A DNA stretch of 19,082 bases from CAVPRW01 sp046727435 [NCBI: bacterium] (GCA_046727435.1 JBKPCR010000191.1:1-19082); one strand, 5' to 3'. Positions 8,961-17,486 are shown, counted from the stretch's first letter. Translations and numbers: made by a program. Notes: generated by a model from the letters alone, not told the origin.

Positions 8961-9022
8961 AGTGCTGAGTCCTGGGGAGCCGATTCCTTTCACTCGGCAC
9001 TTATCCCTCAACACTCAGCACT
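8961..9022 (-). repeat. Short palindromic heptad-repeat element between hslU and argB
   Basis: The ends AGTGCTGAGT (8961-8970) and ACTCAGCACT (9013-9022) are a perfect ten-base inverted repeat. The right side reads, on the minus strand, as the heptads AGTGCTG, AGTGTTG, AGGGATA, AGTGCCG. Inside, GCCGA (8979-8983) and TCGGC (8994-8998) form a nested stem. In the leftward transcript the whole element folds as a hairpin ending a few bases before the AAGGAGAG of argB. It shares its heptad with the larger element at 13408-13566. Confidence 0.8.
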
Positions 9023-9027
9023 GGCTG

Positions 9028-10389
9028 TTATAGGATATATCGCGTCAAATCCTCATCCTTGATAATATCTGCCAGTTTCGCACGTACATATTGCGCATCG
9101 ATGATGATCTGTTGTCCGCTTAGATCAGACGCCTCAAAGGAGACTTCGTCGAGCAGACGTTCCATCACCGTATGGAGGCGACGGGCGCCGATGTTTTCGG
9201 TGCGCTCATTGACCGCCACAGCGATCGATGCGATCTCATCGATGGCATCATCGGTAAAGGTCACTTGCATCCCTTCAGTCTCGAGGAGTGCCTTGTACTG
9301 CTTGATCAGAGCATTTTGGGGCTCCTTGAGAATACGGACAAAATCATCCCTCCCGAGTGGGTACAGTTCCACGCGAATGGGGAAACGGCCCTGAAGTTCC
9401 GGGATCAAGTCGGACGGTTTGGAGACGTGAAAAGCCCCAGCCGCGATGAAGAGAATGTGATCGGTGCGCACCATGCCATACTTGGTGTTGACGGTCGATC
9501 CCTCGATGATTGGCAGCAGGTCGCGTTGCACCCCCTCGCGGGAGACATCGGGGCCGCTGAAATTGCGCTCGCGCCCGGCGATCTTGTCGAGCTCATCCAG
9601 AAACACGATGCCGGCCTGTTCCACGCGTTTGATCGCCTCTTTGACGACCTTATCCATATCGATGAGTTTTTGAGCTTCTTCCTGCGCCAAGAGGTCCAAC
9701 GCTTCAGGCACCTTCGCCTTGCGACGTTTCTTACGCTGCGGAAACATATTCCCGAGCATGTCTTTGATGTTGATGTCCATATCCTCAAGACCAGAGCCGG
9801 AGATGACTTCGATGAACGGCATGGTGCGCTCTTCCACCTCAAGCTCGACCTCGCGATTGTCCAGCTTGCCATCATGCAGATACTCACGGAACTTCTCGCG
9901 CGTTTGTTGATAATGCTCCTGGCCGAGGGGATCTATCCCCACGGCGGGCTCGCCCGGTTTGCGGCGGGAGGGAGGAGCAGGCAGGAGCAGATCGAGCAGA
10001 CGTTCTTCGGCATTGATACGGGCTTTATCCTCGATCTGTTTGGCTTCTTCCTCACGCACCAGATTCTTCGCCAGTTCGGCGAGATCGCGTATCATCGACT
10101 CCACGTCACGGCCAACATAGCCCACTTCGGTAAACTTAGAAGCTTCAACCTTAATAAAGGGAGAGCGCGTCAGATGGGCGAGACGTCGGGCGATCTCCGT
10201 TTTACCGATACCCGTCGGGCCGATCATGATGATGTTCTTTGGCGCCACTTCATCACGCAATTCCGCCGAGAGCTGCTGACGTCTCCATCGGTTCCGCAGG
10301 GCGATCGCCACGGCGCGCTTGGCCTCAAGCTGACCGACGATATATCTGTCCAGCTCGGCCACGATCTGTTTGGGGGTTAAGGTGTCCAT
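9028..10389 (-). CDS. hslU: ATP-dependent protease ATPase subunit HslU (ClpY)
   Basis: The AAA+ unfoldase that assembles as a hexamer on HslV and feeds unfolded proteins into it in the cytoplasm. The 453-residue product shows Walker A GPTGIGKT (57-64), the pore-loop GYVG (90-93), a large charged insertion (I domain, about 110-240), Walker B IVFLDELD (261-268), and the canonical C-terminus DEDLTRYIL. That tail inserts between HslV subunits to activate the protease. The frame is open ten codons further upstream, but [20 protein letters not shown] is the family's standard beginning, so the ATG at 10389 is chosen. It lies 78 bases downstream of hslV and forms the partner pair with it. Confidence 0.97.
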   Translation of the reverse strand: MDTLTPKQIVAELDRYIVGQLEAKRAVAIALRNRWRRQQLSAELRDEVAPKNIIMIGPTGIGKTEIARRLAHLTRSPFIKVEASKFTEVGYVGRDVESMIRDLAELAKNLVREEEAKQIEDKARINAEERLLDLLLPAPPSRRKPGEPAVGIDPLGQEHYQQTREKFREYLHDGKLDNREVELEVEERTMPFIEVISGSGLEDMDINIKDMLGNMFPQRKKRRKAKVPEALDLLAQEEAQKLIDMDKVVKEAIKRVEQAGIVFLDELDKIAGRERNFSGPDVSREGVQRDLLPIIEGSTVNTKYGMVRTDHILFIAAGAFHVSKPSDLIPELQGRFPIRVELYPLGRDDFVRILKEPQNALIKQYKALLETEGMQVTFTDDAIDEIASIAVAVNERTENIGARRLHTVMERLLDEVSFEASDLSGQQIIIDAQYVRAKLADIIKDEDLTRYIL

Positions 10390-10467
10390 TCCCCTGTTTT
10401 CTCCCTTCATCCAGGTCACTCAATGCCCGCTTGATGCTCACCTTCCCAGCGCGAGAGGGAACTATCT

Positions 10468-11013
10468 TCAGAGTGGTGAGGGTGGCGACAACTCCTCGAC
10501 GGTGATTTGCGCGTTCGTAAAGATACAAATCTCGGAGGCGATGCGCATCGCCTCCGCCGCAATATCGCGCGCGCTGAGGTCGGAATGCTTGATCAACGCC
10601 CGCGCGGCCGACAACGCAAATCCCCCTCCGGAGCCAATGCCGATGATCCCATCGTCGGGCTCGATGACATCTCCTGTGCCGGATACAATCAACGAGTTCT
10701 CGAGGTCCGCCACGGCGAGCAGGGCTTCGAGGCGACGCAAGACGCGGTCGGTGCGCCAGTCCTTCGCCAGTTCGACCGCGGCGCGTGGCAGATTGCCTCG
10801 ATACTCCTCGAGTTTCGCTTCAAATTTGGTAAAGAGCGCAAACGCATCCGCGGCAGCTCCCGCGAAGCCCGCCAGAATCTGATCATGGTAGATGCGGCGG
10901 ACTTTACGCGCACCGTGTTTGAGCACCATGTTATTAAAACTAACCTGTCCGTCCCCAGCCATGGCCACCTTCCCACCATGGCGAACGGCAATGACCGTCG
11001 TCGCATGAATCAT
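10468..11013 (-). CDS. hslV: ATP-dependent protease proteolytic subunit HslV (ClpQ)
   Basis: The N-terminal-nucleophile threonine protease of the HslVU complex. The 181-residue product begins [10 protein letters not shown], so a four-residue leader must be removed to expose the first Thr of the TT pair as catalytic residue. Known features include the GDGQV loop, IGSGG, the [17 protein letters not shown] stretch and ICIFTN near the end, all typical. The ATG overlaps the xerC stop in an ATGA junction (11010-11013), implying coupled translation. Its C-terminus is slightly longer and proline-rich compared with the E. coli protein. No heat-shock promoter can lie directly upstream because xerC is there. 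Confidence 0.97.
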   Translation of the reverse strand: MIHATTVIAVRHGGKVAMAGDGQVSFNNMVLKHGARKVRRIYHDQILAGFAGAAADAFALFTKFEAKLEEYRGNLPRAAVELAKDWRTDRVLRRLEALLAVADLENSLIVSGTGDVIEPDDGIIGIGSGGGFALSAARALIKHSDLSARDIAAEAMRIASEICIFTNAQITVEELSPPSPL

Positions 11014-12053
11014 GTACCACTCCGTGCGCGGGCCCGTGGATGGGCGTTGCGATAAACCGCCTGCAAATGGCTGGTGCTCACATGGGTGTATTGTTGTGTC
11101 GTCGACAGACTGGCGTGCCCCAGCAGCTCCTGGATGACCCTGAGATCAGCCCCCGCATTGAGGAGATGTGTGGCAAAGGAATGCCGAAAGGCATGCGGGC
11201 TGATGCCCTGCAGTTGTCCGATCTGGGATGCTGCATTCGCCACAATAGAGCGCACGCTGCGCACACTTAACCGTGCGCCACGCGCGTTCAAGAACAGCGG
11301 TTGTGGCCACTGCAACGGCTGTCCTACCTGCCGATGCGGCACCGCCAGCTGCTCGTAGCGGGCCAGGTAGGCCTGCAGGGCCGCCAAAGCGGCTGAGCCG
11401 ACGGGAAGTAGCCGCTCCTTGCCTCCCTTGCCACGCACACGCACGATCCTCTGCTGGAGGTCAAGGTCGTCACGATTCAGGCCAGTCAACTCGCTGACCC
11501 GGACTCCCGCCGCGTATAACAGCTCCAGGATGGCAGTGTCTCGCCACTGCAGCACATTGTCAGCCTCGATATGATCCAACAGATGAGCCATTTCTTGTTC
11601 GGAGAGAAAGGCTGGCATCTTGCGATGAAAACGTGGCGCTGCGATTTCATCAAACACGGTGTTCGCGCACACCCCCTCACGCCGCAGAAACTTGAAATAA
11701 CTCCGCAGTGCAGCAAGTTTTCTCGCCACTGTGGCGCTTTCAAGTCCACGATGGTGCAGTTCCGCCAGGTAGGCGCGAACAATATGGTGGTCGATGTCGG
11801 CCATGGGAAAGGAGGTGGATGGGGGTGCAATCTCAGCATGCGGCCTCACACGGTGTGCAAGAAACTCGAAGAACTGGGTGAGGTCGCGTCGGTAGGCATC
11901 CAGGGTATGGGGTGAAGCATTGTGCTCAACGCTCAGGTAGCGGTGAAATTCCTGAATGAACGGCATCTCGATGGCAGCTTTGGCCGTTTCCTGCCCAGAA
12001 GCTGTCGTGTTGAGGGGTGCAGAGGCTGACCTGAACGCTGACGCTGTCGCCAT
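11010..12053 (-). CDS. xerC: Tyrosine recombinase XerC
   Basis: A site-specific tyrosine recombinase expected to resolve chromosome dimers at dif together with a partner. It has an N-terminal SAM-like DNA-binding domain ([27 protein letters not shown]) and a catalytic domain. The catalytic set is visible: Arg in AAGVRVSEL (R185), Lys in RGKGGKER (K209), His and Arg in [12 protein letters not shown] (H287, R290), His in LLGHASL (H313) and the Tyr nucleophile in TQQYTHV (Y322). Two adjacent ATGs overlap the trmFO stop; GGAGGG lies four bases before the one at 12053, which I use (347 residues). The usual XerC beginning corresponds to an internal Met at 11966 that lacks a clear ribosome-binding site. 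The position between trmFO and hslV is the known context of XerC, not of a phage integrase. Confidence 0.93.
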   Translation of the reverse strand: MATASAFRSASAPLNTTASGQETAKAAIEMPFIQEFHRYLSVEHNASPHTLDAYRRDLTQFFEFLAHRVRPHAEIAPPSTSFPMADIDHHIVRAYLAELHHRGLESATVARKLAALRSYFKFLRREGVCANTVFDEIAAPRFHRKMPAFLSEQEMAHLLDHIEADNVLQWRDTAILELLYAAGVRVSELTGLNRDDLDLQQRIVRVRGKGGKERLLPVGSAALAALQAYLARYEQLAVPHRQVGQPLQWPQPLFLNARGARLSVRSVRSIVANAASQIGQLQGISPHAFRHSFATHLLNAGADLRVIQELLGHASLSTTQQYTHVSTSHLQAVYRNAHPRARARSGT

Positions 12054-13393
12054 CATCCCTCCAGAAGCGTGCCCAACTCCGCACGCCATTGATCAGCCGC
12101 AATTAAGGCCCGTTGTACCATCTGCCGACGCCTTTCCCCTTTGCCTCGGAGGCGCTGCGGCAGCTCCGGCAATAGCCCGAAATTAATGTTCATCGGCTGA
12201 AAAGGCTGGCCCGTCGCATAGGCAATGTACCGTACCAATGCACCGAGGGCTGTGTTCGGCGGCGGTACCAGGAGATCGGTGCGGTGGATCAAGCGTACAG
12301 CATTTAATCCTGCCAACAGACCAGTCGCGACCGACTCCGTATAGCCCTCCACACCGGTAATCTGACCTGCGAAGAAGAGATTATCGCGATTGTGGAACTG
12401 GAGCGTGTCGCGCAGCAGTTTGGGCGAGTTGATGTAGGTGTTGCGGTGCAGGCTGCCAAAACGCAGAAATTCAGCCTGTTCCAGGCCTGGAATGAGTCGG
12501 AAGACCCGCTTTTGCTCGGGATAGGTCATCTTCGTTTGAAACCCAACCAGATTAAAAGCACTCCCCATCTGGTCTTCGCGGCGCAATTGCGCCACAGCAT
12601 GAAAATCGCGGCGACCCTGGCCATCGACCAATCCCACCGGTCGCATCGGTCCATAGGCGAGCGTATCGAGGCCACGGCTGGCGATCTCTTCGATGGGCAG
12701 GCACGCCTCAAAATAGCGCGGCTCCTCGAACGCATGGAAGGGGACCACGGTGGCATGGGTGAGCGCCTCATGGAAGTGCAGGTATTCCTCCTTGGTGAAC
12801 GGGCAATTGAGATAATCCCGGGCATCGCCTTCGCCATGACGGCTGGCGAAAAAGGCTCGACCATAGTCGATGGTCTGGGCATCCACGATGGGAGAGATGG
12901 CATCGTGAAAATAGAGATCGCGCTCACCCGACAATTGCCTGATCTGCTCGGCCAAGACCTCGGAGGTTAGCGGACCGGTGGCGATGATGGTCGGGAGGTC
13001 AGACGGAAGGTCGCGGACTTCCTCTCGCATCAGCGTGATGGAGGGATGACTCGAGACGGCCTCAGAGATCGACCGTGCAAACTGCTCACGATCCACTGCC
13101 AGCGCCGATCCCGCCGGAATGCGGGCCGCATCCGCCATGCGCAGGACGAGCGATCCCAAACGCCGCAATTCTTCTTTCAGGAGGCCGGGGGCGGTGTCGA
13201 GCGCGGCCGATTTCAGCGAGTTGCTACACACCAGCTCCGCCAGCCAGGCCGTCTGATGCGCCGGCGTCTGGCGTACCGGCCGCATCTCATAAAGCAAGAC
13301 GCGCAGCCCCCGCGTCGCGGCCTGCCAGGCTGCCTCGGAACCAGCGAGTCCACCACCGATGACGACGAGATCATGCTCCTTCACAGCGTGCAT
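12053..13393 (-). CDS. trmFO: Folate- and FAD-dependent tRNA (uracil-54-C5)-methyltransferase TrmFO
   Basis: This enzyme makes ribothymidine at position 54 of tRNA using methylenetetrahydrofolate and reduced FAD. The 446-residue protein opens with the FAD-binding GGGLAGSE (13-20). It has CSNSLKS with Cys56 and FEACLPIEE with Cys231, which correspond in context to the two functional cysteines of the Bacillus enzyme. PMRPVGL and [11 protein letters not shown] are further family marks. The start at 13393 is only weakly supported by GAGG but leaves no alternative before the dinucleotide-binding fold. Its TGA overlaps the xerC start. The 158-base gap separating it from topA is filled mainly by a palindromic repeat element. 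Confidence 0.96.
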   Translation of the reverse strand: MHAVKEHDLVVIGGGLAGSEAAWQAATRGLRVLLYEMRPVRQTPAHQTAWLAELVCSNSLKSAALDTAPGLLKEELRRLGSLVLRMADAARIPAGSALAVDREQFARSISEAVSSHPSITLMREEVRDLPSDLPTIIATGPLTSEVLAEQIRQLSGERDLYFHDAISPIVDAQTIDYGRAFFASRHGEGDARDYLNCPFTKEEYLHFHEALTHATVVPFHAFEEPRYFEACLPIEEIASRGLDTLAYGPMRPVGLVDGQGRRDFHAVAQLRREDQMGSAFNLVGFQTKMTYPEQKRVFRLIPGLEQAEFLRFGSLHRNTYINSPKLLRDTLQFHNRDNLFFAGQITGVEGYTESVATGLLAGLNAVRLIHRTDLLVPPPNTALGALVRYIAYATGQPFQPMNINFGLLPELPQRLRGKGERRRQMVQRALIAADQWRAELGTLLEG

Positions 13394-13407
13394 ACCTCAC
13401 CCAAAAA

Positions 13408-13566
13408 AGTGCTGAGTGCTGAGGGGTGAGTGTTGAGTTATAAAGACTGAGAGCAACCACAGATGTCGGCCTATCCATGCAGATGAACGCGATAAATTTG
13501 TATCCACCTGCGGTTACCGCATCTCCAGTTCCATGACTCAGCACTCAGGACTCAGCACTCGGCACT
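13408..13566. repeat. Palindromic element with 31-bp heptad-repeat arms
   Basis: The left arm (13408-13438) reads AGTGCTG, AGTGCTG, AGGGGTG, AGTGTTG plus AGT. The right arm (13536-13566) reads ACTCAGC, ACTCAGG, ACTCAGC, ACTCGGC plus ACT. Each arm is four heptads and three bases, and they are inverted copies matching at 26 of 31 positions. The 97-base centre contains a second inverted repeat (13455-13515). The element fills most of the topA-trmFO gap and its right arm runs 15 bases into topA. It resembles REP/MITE-like intergenic palindromes: no reading frame lies inside, so any mobility would need a protein acting from elsewhere. Confidence 0.82.
13455..13515 (-). repeat. Inner inverted repeat nested in the heptad element
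   Basis: AACCACAGATG (13455-13465) and CACCTGCGGTT (13505-13515) are inverted with two mismatches. In the leftward RNA both mismatches become G-U pairs, so all 11 positions pair, whereas in the rightward RNA they are A-C clashes. The enclosed stretch (CAGATGAACGCGATAAAT, 13480-13497) resembles a family of intergenic repeats seen in many bacteria; that likeness is recall, not a search result. Confidence 0.55.
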
Positions 13567-15825
13567 ATGCTTGACGTCCATCGGCGTTTCGTATCCACAC
13601 TCTTGCCGGAAACAGCGCAGAAGCTTTCCCTTGCGCGCGCTCCCTTGTTCGACCAAGAACGGCGCCTGACATTCGGGACATGGCATCGGTACCGGTTTCG
13701 ACCACAGCGTAAACTGACAATCCGGGTACCGGTTACAGCCGTAGAATATGCGTCCCCGCTTCGTGCGCCGCTGCACCAATTCACCAGTACAACCCCCCGT
13801 CGGGCAGGCGACGCCTAGGCTCATCGGCTTGGCCACCTTACAGGTAGGATAGGCTGAGCAGGCTAGGAACTCTCCGTAGCGGCCCTTGCGGACCACCATC
13901 GGCGAGCCGCACTGCTCACAGACCTCGCTGGTGAGCACGCCGACCTGATTCGCCCCCGTGTCCTCAGATTTCAGCGGCCGGGTCGCCTTGCACTCAGGGT
14001 AGCCGGAGCAGGCCAGAAATTTCCCGTAGCGTCCAAGCCGGATCACCATGGGCTTACCGCATTTCTCGCATATCTCGGTGGTGGGTTCAACCATATTCTT
14101 GACGCTGGGCATGCGCTGCGACGCCGCTTGCAAGTGCTTCTCAAAGGGCTCATAAAAATCGCGAAGCACCCCCGCCCACGGCCTCTTGCCCTCCTCGATC
14201 TGGTCCAGAAGGTTCTCCATAGCCGCTGTGAATTCGACATCCATGACATCCGGAAAGTGCTCGACCAAGAGGTCCGAGACGAGGCGTCCAAGCTCCGTGG
14301 GGTAGAATTTCCGCTCCTTCGTCTCCACATAGTCACGATCCTGAATGACGCTCAGGATGGTGGCATAGGTGCTGGGTCGTCCGATACCGCGCTTCTCCAA
14401 TTCGGCCACCAACGAAGCCTCGGTATAGCGCGGCGGCGGCTGCGTGAAGTGCTGTTCGGGTTTGACCTCCAGGACGCGTAACACCTGCCCGGCGTGAAGC
14501 GGCGGCAACGCACGGTTCTGATCAGCTTCCTCGTCGCTTCCGGCAGCAGTTGTCGGCCGATCCTCGGTATAGACTTTCAAGAAGCCATCGAACTTCAGCA
14601 CCGACCCCGAGGCCCGGAGCCCATACTCACCAGCCGCGATGTCGGCAGTGGTGACATCGAAGAGTGCTGGCCGCATCTGACTGGCCACAAAGCGTGACCA
14701 AATGAGTTGATAGAGGGCCTGGTGATCTCGGTCCAAATGAGCATGGATTTGGTCGGGTGTACGCAATGTTGATGTCGGTCTAATCGCCTCATGGGCATCT
14801 TGTGCGCTCTTCTTGCTGCGGTAAACATTGGGTTTTTCGGGGGCGTACTGTTGACCATAAGTGGTGTTGATGAACTCAAGCGTCTCGCGTTGGGCATCCT
14901 CCGACACTCGTGTCGAATCTGTCCGCATATAGGTAATCAGGCCCACGACGCCATCGGGGCCGATCGCCAGCCCCTCGTACAAGCCCTGCGCCAGCGTCAT
15001 GGTCTTGCGCGCCGAGAAGCGCAGGCGATTGGCCCCTTCCTGCTGCAGTCGACTGGTAATAAAAGGGGCTGGAGGTTGGCGCCGGCGCTCGCGGGTCTTG
15101 ACCTCCCCGACGACGAATTGGGCATTGCGCAATTGCCCAGCAATGGCATGAGCCATTTCGGCCGCCTGAATCTGCGCCTTTTTGCCGCCGATCTTGACTA
15201 ACTGCGCTTCGAAGCTCGGCGGTTGGTCGCCTTCGAGGACGGCGGTGACCGTCCAGTACTCCTGGGGCACAAATGCGTCGATCTCTTTTTCGCGCTCACA
15301 GATGAGCCGCAGGGCCACCGATTGTACCCGGCCAGCGCTCAGCCCGCGGCGCACCTTACGCCACAGCAACGGGCTGATCTGATAGCCTACCAGGCGATCC
15401 AGGATGCGACGCGCCTGCTGGGCGTTGACTTTGTCTTCGTCAATGCGTCCGGGGTTGCGCATGGCTTCGGTGATCGCCCGCGGGGTGATCTCATTAAACA
15501 GCACGCGGTAGATCGTATCCTGCTCCTGGCCATCGAGCTCTTGCGCGATATGCCAGGCGATAGCCTCCCCCTCCCGATCCGGGTCGGGCGCCAGGTAGAT
15601 TTTCCCGGCACGTTTGGCGCTGGCCCGTAATTCATCGAGGACCTTGGCCTTGCCGCGAATGACGATATACTCTGGCGTGAAGCCATCCTGCAGGTCAACG
15701 CCGAGACGTTTGGGCGGGAGGTCTCTGACATGGCCGACCGAGGCCTTGACCGTGTAACCCTTGCCCAGGATTTTCTCGATGGTTTTGGCTTTGGCTGGCG
15801 ATTCAACAATGACCAAATCTGGCAT
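13552..15825 (-). CDS. topA: DNA topoisomerase I with four C-terminal zinc ribbons
   Basis: The type IA topoisomerase that relaxes negative supercoils. The 757-residue protein has the Toprim domain at the N-terminus (VIVESPAKAKTIEKIL, then DPDREGEAIAWHI with the metal-binding acids) and the active-site tyrosine in LITYMRTDSTRVS (Tyr299). From Cys586 it has four zinc-ribbon modules: CEKC, CEQC, CPTGGC and CPEC, each followed by a second cysteine pair. The start follows GGGAG by four bases, and the dprA stop lies eight bases upstream. The last four codons and the stop codon (giving SAEC) fall inside the right arm of the palindromic element, so the native C-terminus was replaced or extended by repeat sequence. 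Confidence 0.97.
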   Translation of the reverse strand: MPDLVIVESPAKAKTIEKILGKGYTVKASVGHVRDLPPKRLGVDLQDGFTPEYIVIRGKAKVLDELRASAKRAGKIYLAPDPDREGEAIAWHIAQELDGQEQDTIYRVLFNEITPRAITEAMRNPGRIDEDKVNAQQARRILDRLVGYQISPLLWRKVRRGLSAGRVQSVALRLICEREKEIDAFVPQEYWTVTAVLEGDQPPSFEAQLVKIGGKKAQIQAAEMAHAIAGQLRNAQFVVGEVKTRERRRQPPAPFITSRLQQEGANRLRFSARKTMTLAQGLYEGLAIGPDGVVGLITYMRTDSTRVSEDAQRETLEFINTTYGQQYAPEKPNVYRSKKSAQDAHEAIRPTSTLRTPDQIHAHLDRDHQALYQLIWSRFVASQMRPALFDVTTADIAAGEYGLRASGSVLKFDGFLKVYTEDRPTTAAGSDEEADQNRALPPLHAGQVLRVLEVKPEQHFTQPPPRYTEASLVAELEKRGIGRPSTYATILSVIQDRDYVETKERKFYPTELGRLVSDLLVEHFPDVMDVEFTAAMENLLDQIEEGKRPWAGVLRDFYEPFEKHLQAASQRMPSVKNMVEPTTEICEKCGKPMVIRLGRYGKFLACSGYPECKATRPLKSEDTGANQVGVLTSEVCEQCGSPMVVRKGRYGEFLACSAYPTCKVAKPMSLGVACPTGGCTGELVQRRTKRGRIFYGCNRYPDCQFTLWSKPVPMPCPECQAPFLVEQGSARKGKLLRCFRQECGYETPMDVKHSAEC

Positions 15826-15833
15826 AGATCTCC

Positions 15834-16943
15834 CTACCGTATGACTTTGAGAAAGAGTTTGCCTGGCAATTGGGTCACCTTCCCCTCCAACTCAAGTCGT
15901 AACAGCAACGAACTGACCAGGCTGGTTGGAAGGTGCGCCTGCTCAATAATCCAGTCGATATGTCGCGCTTCCACGGGGTCCAATACTTCCAGGAGACGCC
16001 GTTCATCCGGTGTGCTGTCCGCCTGGCAGAACTCTCTCTGCGCTGGCGCCCTGTCACGTTTCCCTCCGAGGGCGTACTGTGGCAATTCCTCCAGGATATC
16101 GTCGACGCATTCTACCAGTTTGGCGCCCATCTTGATCAAGCGATTCGTGCCGCGACTGGTTGGCGCGGTCACATTCCCAGGCACGGCAAAGACCTCGCGC
16201 CCCTGCTCCAGGGCCCACTGAGCGGTGATCAACGCCCCGCTGCGCTCTCCGGCCTCGACCACCACCGTACCGAGTGACAGGCCGCTAATGGTCCGATTCC
16301 GCAGCGGGAAGTTCAGGCGGTCCGGTTTCGTCGTCATCGGAAACTCCGACATCACCGCACCCTGGTGGCTGATGCGCTCAGCCAAACGACGGTTCTCCGG
16401 TGGATACATATAGGACAGGCCGCATCCCAGGATCGCAATGGTGCGCCCCCCGCTCTCCAGGCTGTTGACGTGCGCCACGCTGTCGATGCCTCGCGCCAAG
16501 CCACTGACCACGGTGACGCCACATTCGGCCAGCGCCCTGGCAAGTTGCTCTGCCACCACTTTCCCATAGGTCGATGGGCGACGTGAGCCGACCACCGCCA
16601 CTCCCGGAGCTGTCAGATCGCCTAATTCCCCTTTCACATACAACACTGGCGGTGGATCATCAATAGCCTTCAGCAAGGAGGGATAGCCTTCGTCATCCCA
16701 CGTGACGATCTGACACCCCGCGGCTTTCGCCGCCCGCATCTCCCGCTCCACCGCTCTGGCGGCCTGAAATCCGGTGATGGCCTGGGCGATCTTCGGGCCG
16801 ATACCAGTCACCCGGGTCAATTGTCCCGCTGTGGCCTGCATGACATCACGCGGGTGACCGAAGTAGCCAACCAGTTTTTTAAAGGTGATCCGCCCCACGC
16901 CGGGTACCAGATGCAGCGCGAGCCACCATGCTTTCTCGTCCAT
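15834..16943 (-). CDS. dprA: DNA-processing protein DprA (Smf)
   Basis: A single-stranded-DNA-binding protein that loads RecA during natural transformation. It has helix-hairpin-helix elements at the N-terminus (LVPGVGRITFKKLVGYFG, VTGIGPKIAQAI). The Rossmann-like core follows with VAVVGSRRPSTYG, SGLARGIDSVAH, LGCGLSYMYPPEN, FPLRNRTISGLS and VVEAGERSGALITAQWALEQGREVFAVPG. A C-terminal winged-helix domain (about the last 60 residues) completes it. The frame is open to an ATG at 16997, but that ATG lies within the -10 hexamer of a strong promoter and cannot be on the transcript. MDEKAWWLALHLVPGVG at 16943 starts nine bases after GAGG and matches the family beginning (369 residues). It is the first gene of the leftward run. 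Confidence 0.95.
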   Translation of the reverse strand: MDEKAWWLALHLVPGVGRITFKKLVGYFGHPRDVMQATAGQLTRVTGIGPKIAQAITGFQAARAVEREMRAAKAAGCQIVTWDDEGYPSLLKAIDDPPPVLYVKGELGDLTAPGVAVVGSRRPSTYGKVVAEQLARALAECGVTVVSGLARGIDSVAHVNSLESGGRTIAILGCGLSYMYPPENRRLAERISHQGAVMSEFPMTTKPDRLNFPLRNRTISGLSLGTVVVEAGERSGALITAQWALEQGREVFAVPGNVTAPTSRGTNRLIKMGAKLVECVDDILEELPQYALGGKRDRAPAQREFCQADSTPDERRLLEVLDPVEARHIDWIIEQAHLPTSLVSSLLLRLELEGKVTQLPGKLFLKVIR

Positions 16944-16995
16944 CGCCTGCGCCCTCGCTTCGCAGGGGACAATACCCCGCATGCTCAGGCCTTGC

Positions 16996-17025
16996 ATTAT
17001 ACAGTGCGCTATCCACGCCTTTCAA
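16996..17025 (-). promoter_or_regulatory. Sigma-70-like promoter for dprA-topA-trmFO run
   Basis: On the minus strand TTGAAA (17020-17025) and TATAAT (16996-17001, a perfect consensus -10) are separated by 18 bases. Transcription would begin near 16989, leaving a leader of about 45 bases before the dprA ATG at 16943. This is the best promoter I see in the window. Confidence 0.65.
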
Positions 17026-17050
17026 CCAAGGCAAGCGTTATGGGGGAGGA

Positions 17051-17071
17051 GAGCAACGACACCCGTTGCCC
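17051..17071 (-). terminator. Possible hairpin after the small secreted-protein gene
   Basis: GAGCAACG (17051-17058) and CGTTGCCC (17064-17071) form an eight-base stem with one G-U pair and a five-base loop, 20 bases after the stop of the gene at 17092-17481 and before the dprA promoter. No T-run follows on the minus strand, so it is at best a weak or Rho-assisted terminator. Confidence 0.3.
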
Positions 17072-17091
17072 GCAGGACAGGAAGCCATAGG

Positions 17092-17481
17092 TCAGCGCGA
17101 GAAGCAGCTATGCCCGGGAGTGTCGGCCCTCACCCATACCCCATGACACCAGATGAGGGGCACGGAGCCAGGGGCGACCTGTGAACCGCCACCGATAGGC
17201 GCCAGCGGGCGCTCGGATATGGGAGAGCTGCGGTCGGTAAAGGGCTTTGCGAACGGCCGTTCGCTGATGGGCGCGCTGCGGTCTATGAACACCGGCGGCG
17301 CATAGGGTGCGCCGCCGGCTTGCGGCACACTATGCCGCACGCCCCCTGACGGGACGTTTTTCCCGTTGATGAGCTGGGCTGCTCTATCCCCGGCCTGGAG
17401 CGGAAGGATCGGCGCGCCCAAGAGGATCCCTAGGCACAGCACGCTCATAAATCCTCCAGCAACTCTCTGTTCGATGTGCAT
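17092..17481 (-). CDS. Small secreted protein with 16-residue tandem repeat and cysteine pair
   Basis: A hypothetical exported protein of 129 residues that I do not recognise. Residues 1-30 form a signal peptide (hydrophobic GGFMSVLCLGILLGAPILPLQA, cleavage likely after Ala30). The mature part is short and rich in Pro, Gly and Ser. It carries two adjacent copies of a 16-residue unit: FIDRSAPISERPFAKP (65-80) and FTDRSSPISERPLAPI (81-96). It ends in IWCHGVWVRADTPGHSC, where Cys112 and Cys126 could form a disulfide in the periplasm. The frame is open to 17688, but AAAGGAG five bases before the ATG at 17481, directly ahead of the signal peptide, decides the start. It lies between the Clp1-like gene and the dprA promoter. 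Confidence 0.72.
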   Translation of the reverse strand: MHIEQRVAGGFMSVLCLGILLGAPILPLQAGDRAAQLINGKNVPSGGVRHSVPQAGGAPYAPPVFIDRSAPISERPFAKPFTDRSSPISERPLAPIGGGSQVAPGSVPLIWCHGVWVRADTPGHSCFSR

Positions 17482-17486
17482 CGCGA

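Noticed and set aside
9172-10380. 402-codon open frame on the plus strand
   Set aside because: It lies entirely antisense to hslU, whose protein is unmistakable; the frame is open because of codon bias on the opposite strand and shows no family features.
11010-12053. XerC as a phage or island integrase with an attachment site nearby
   Set aside because: The gene is embedded between trmFO and hslV in a conserved housekeeping run, and no tRNA, attachment repeat or phage gene is near.
12392-12970. 192-codon open frame on the plus strand
   Set aside because: Antisense to trmFO, with no ribosome-binding site or recognisable motif.
13408-13566. Reading the heptad repeats as a CRISPR or phase-variable tandem repeat
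   Set aside because: Units are seven bases without spacers, and the two blocks are inverted relative to each other, which fits a palindromic element.
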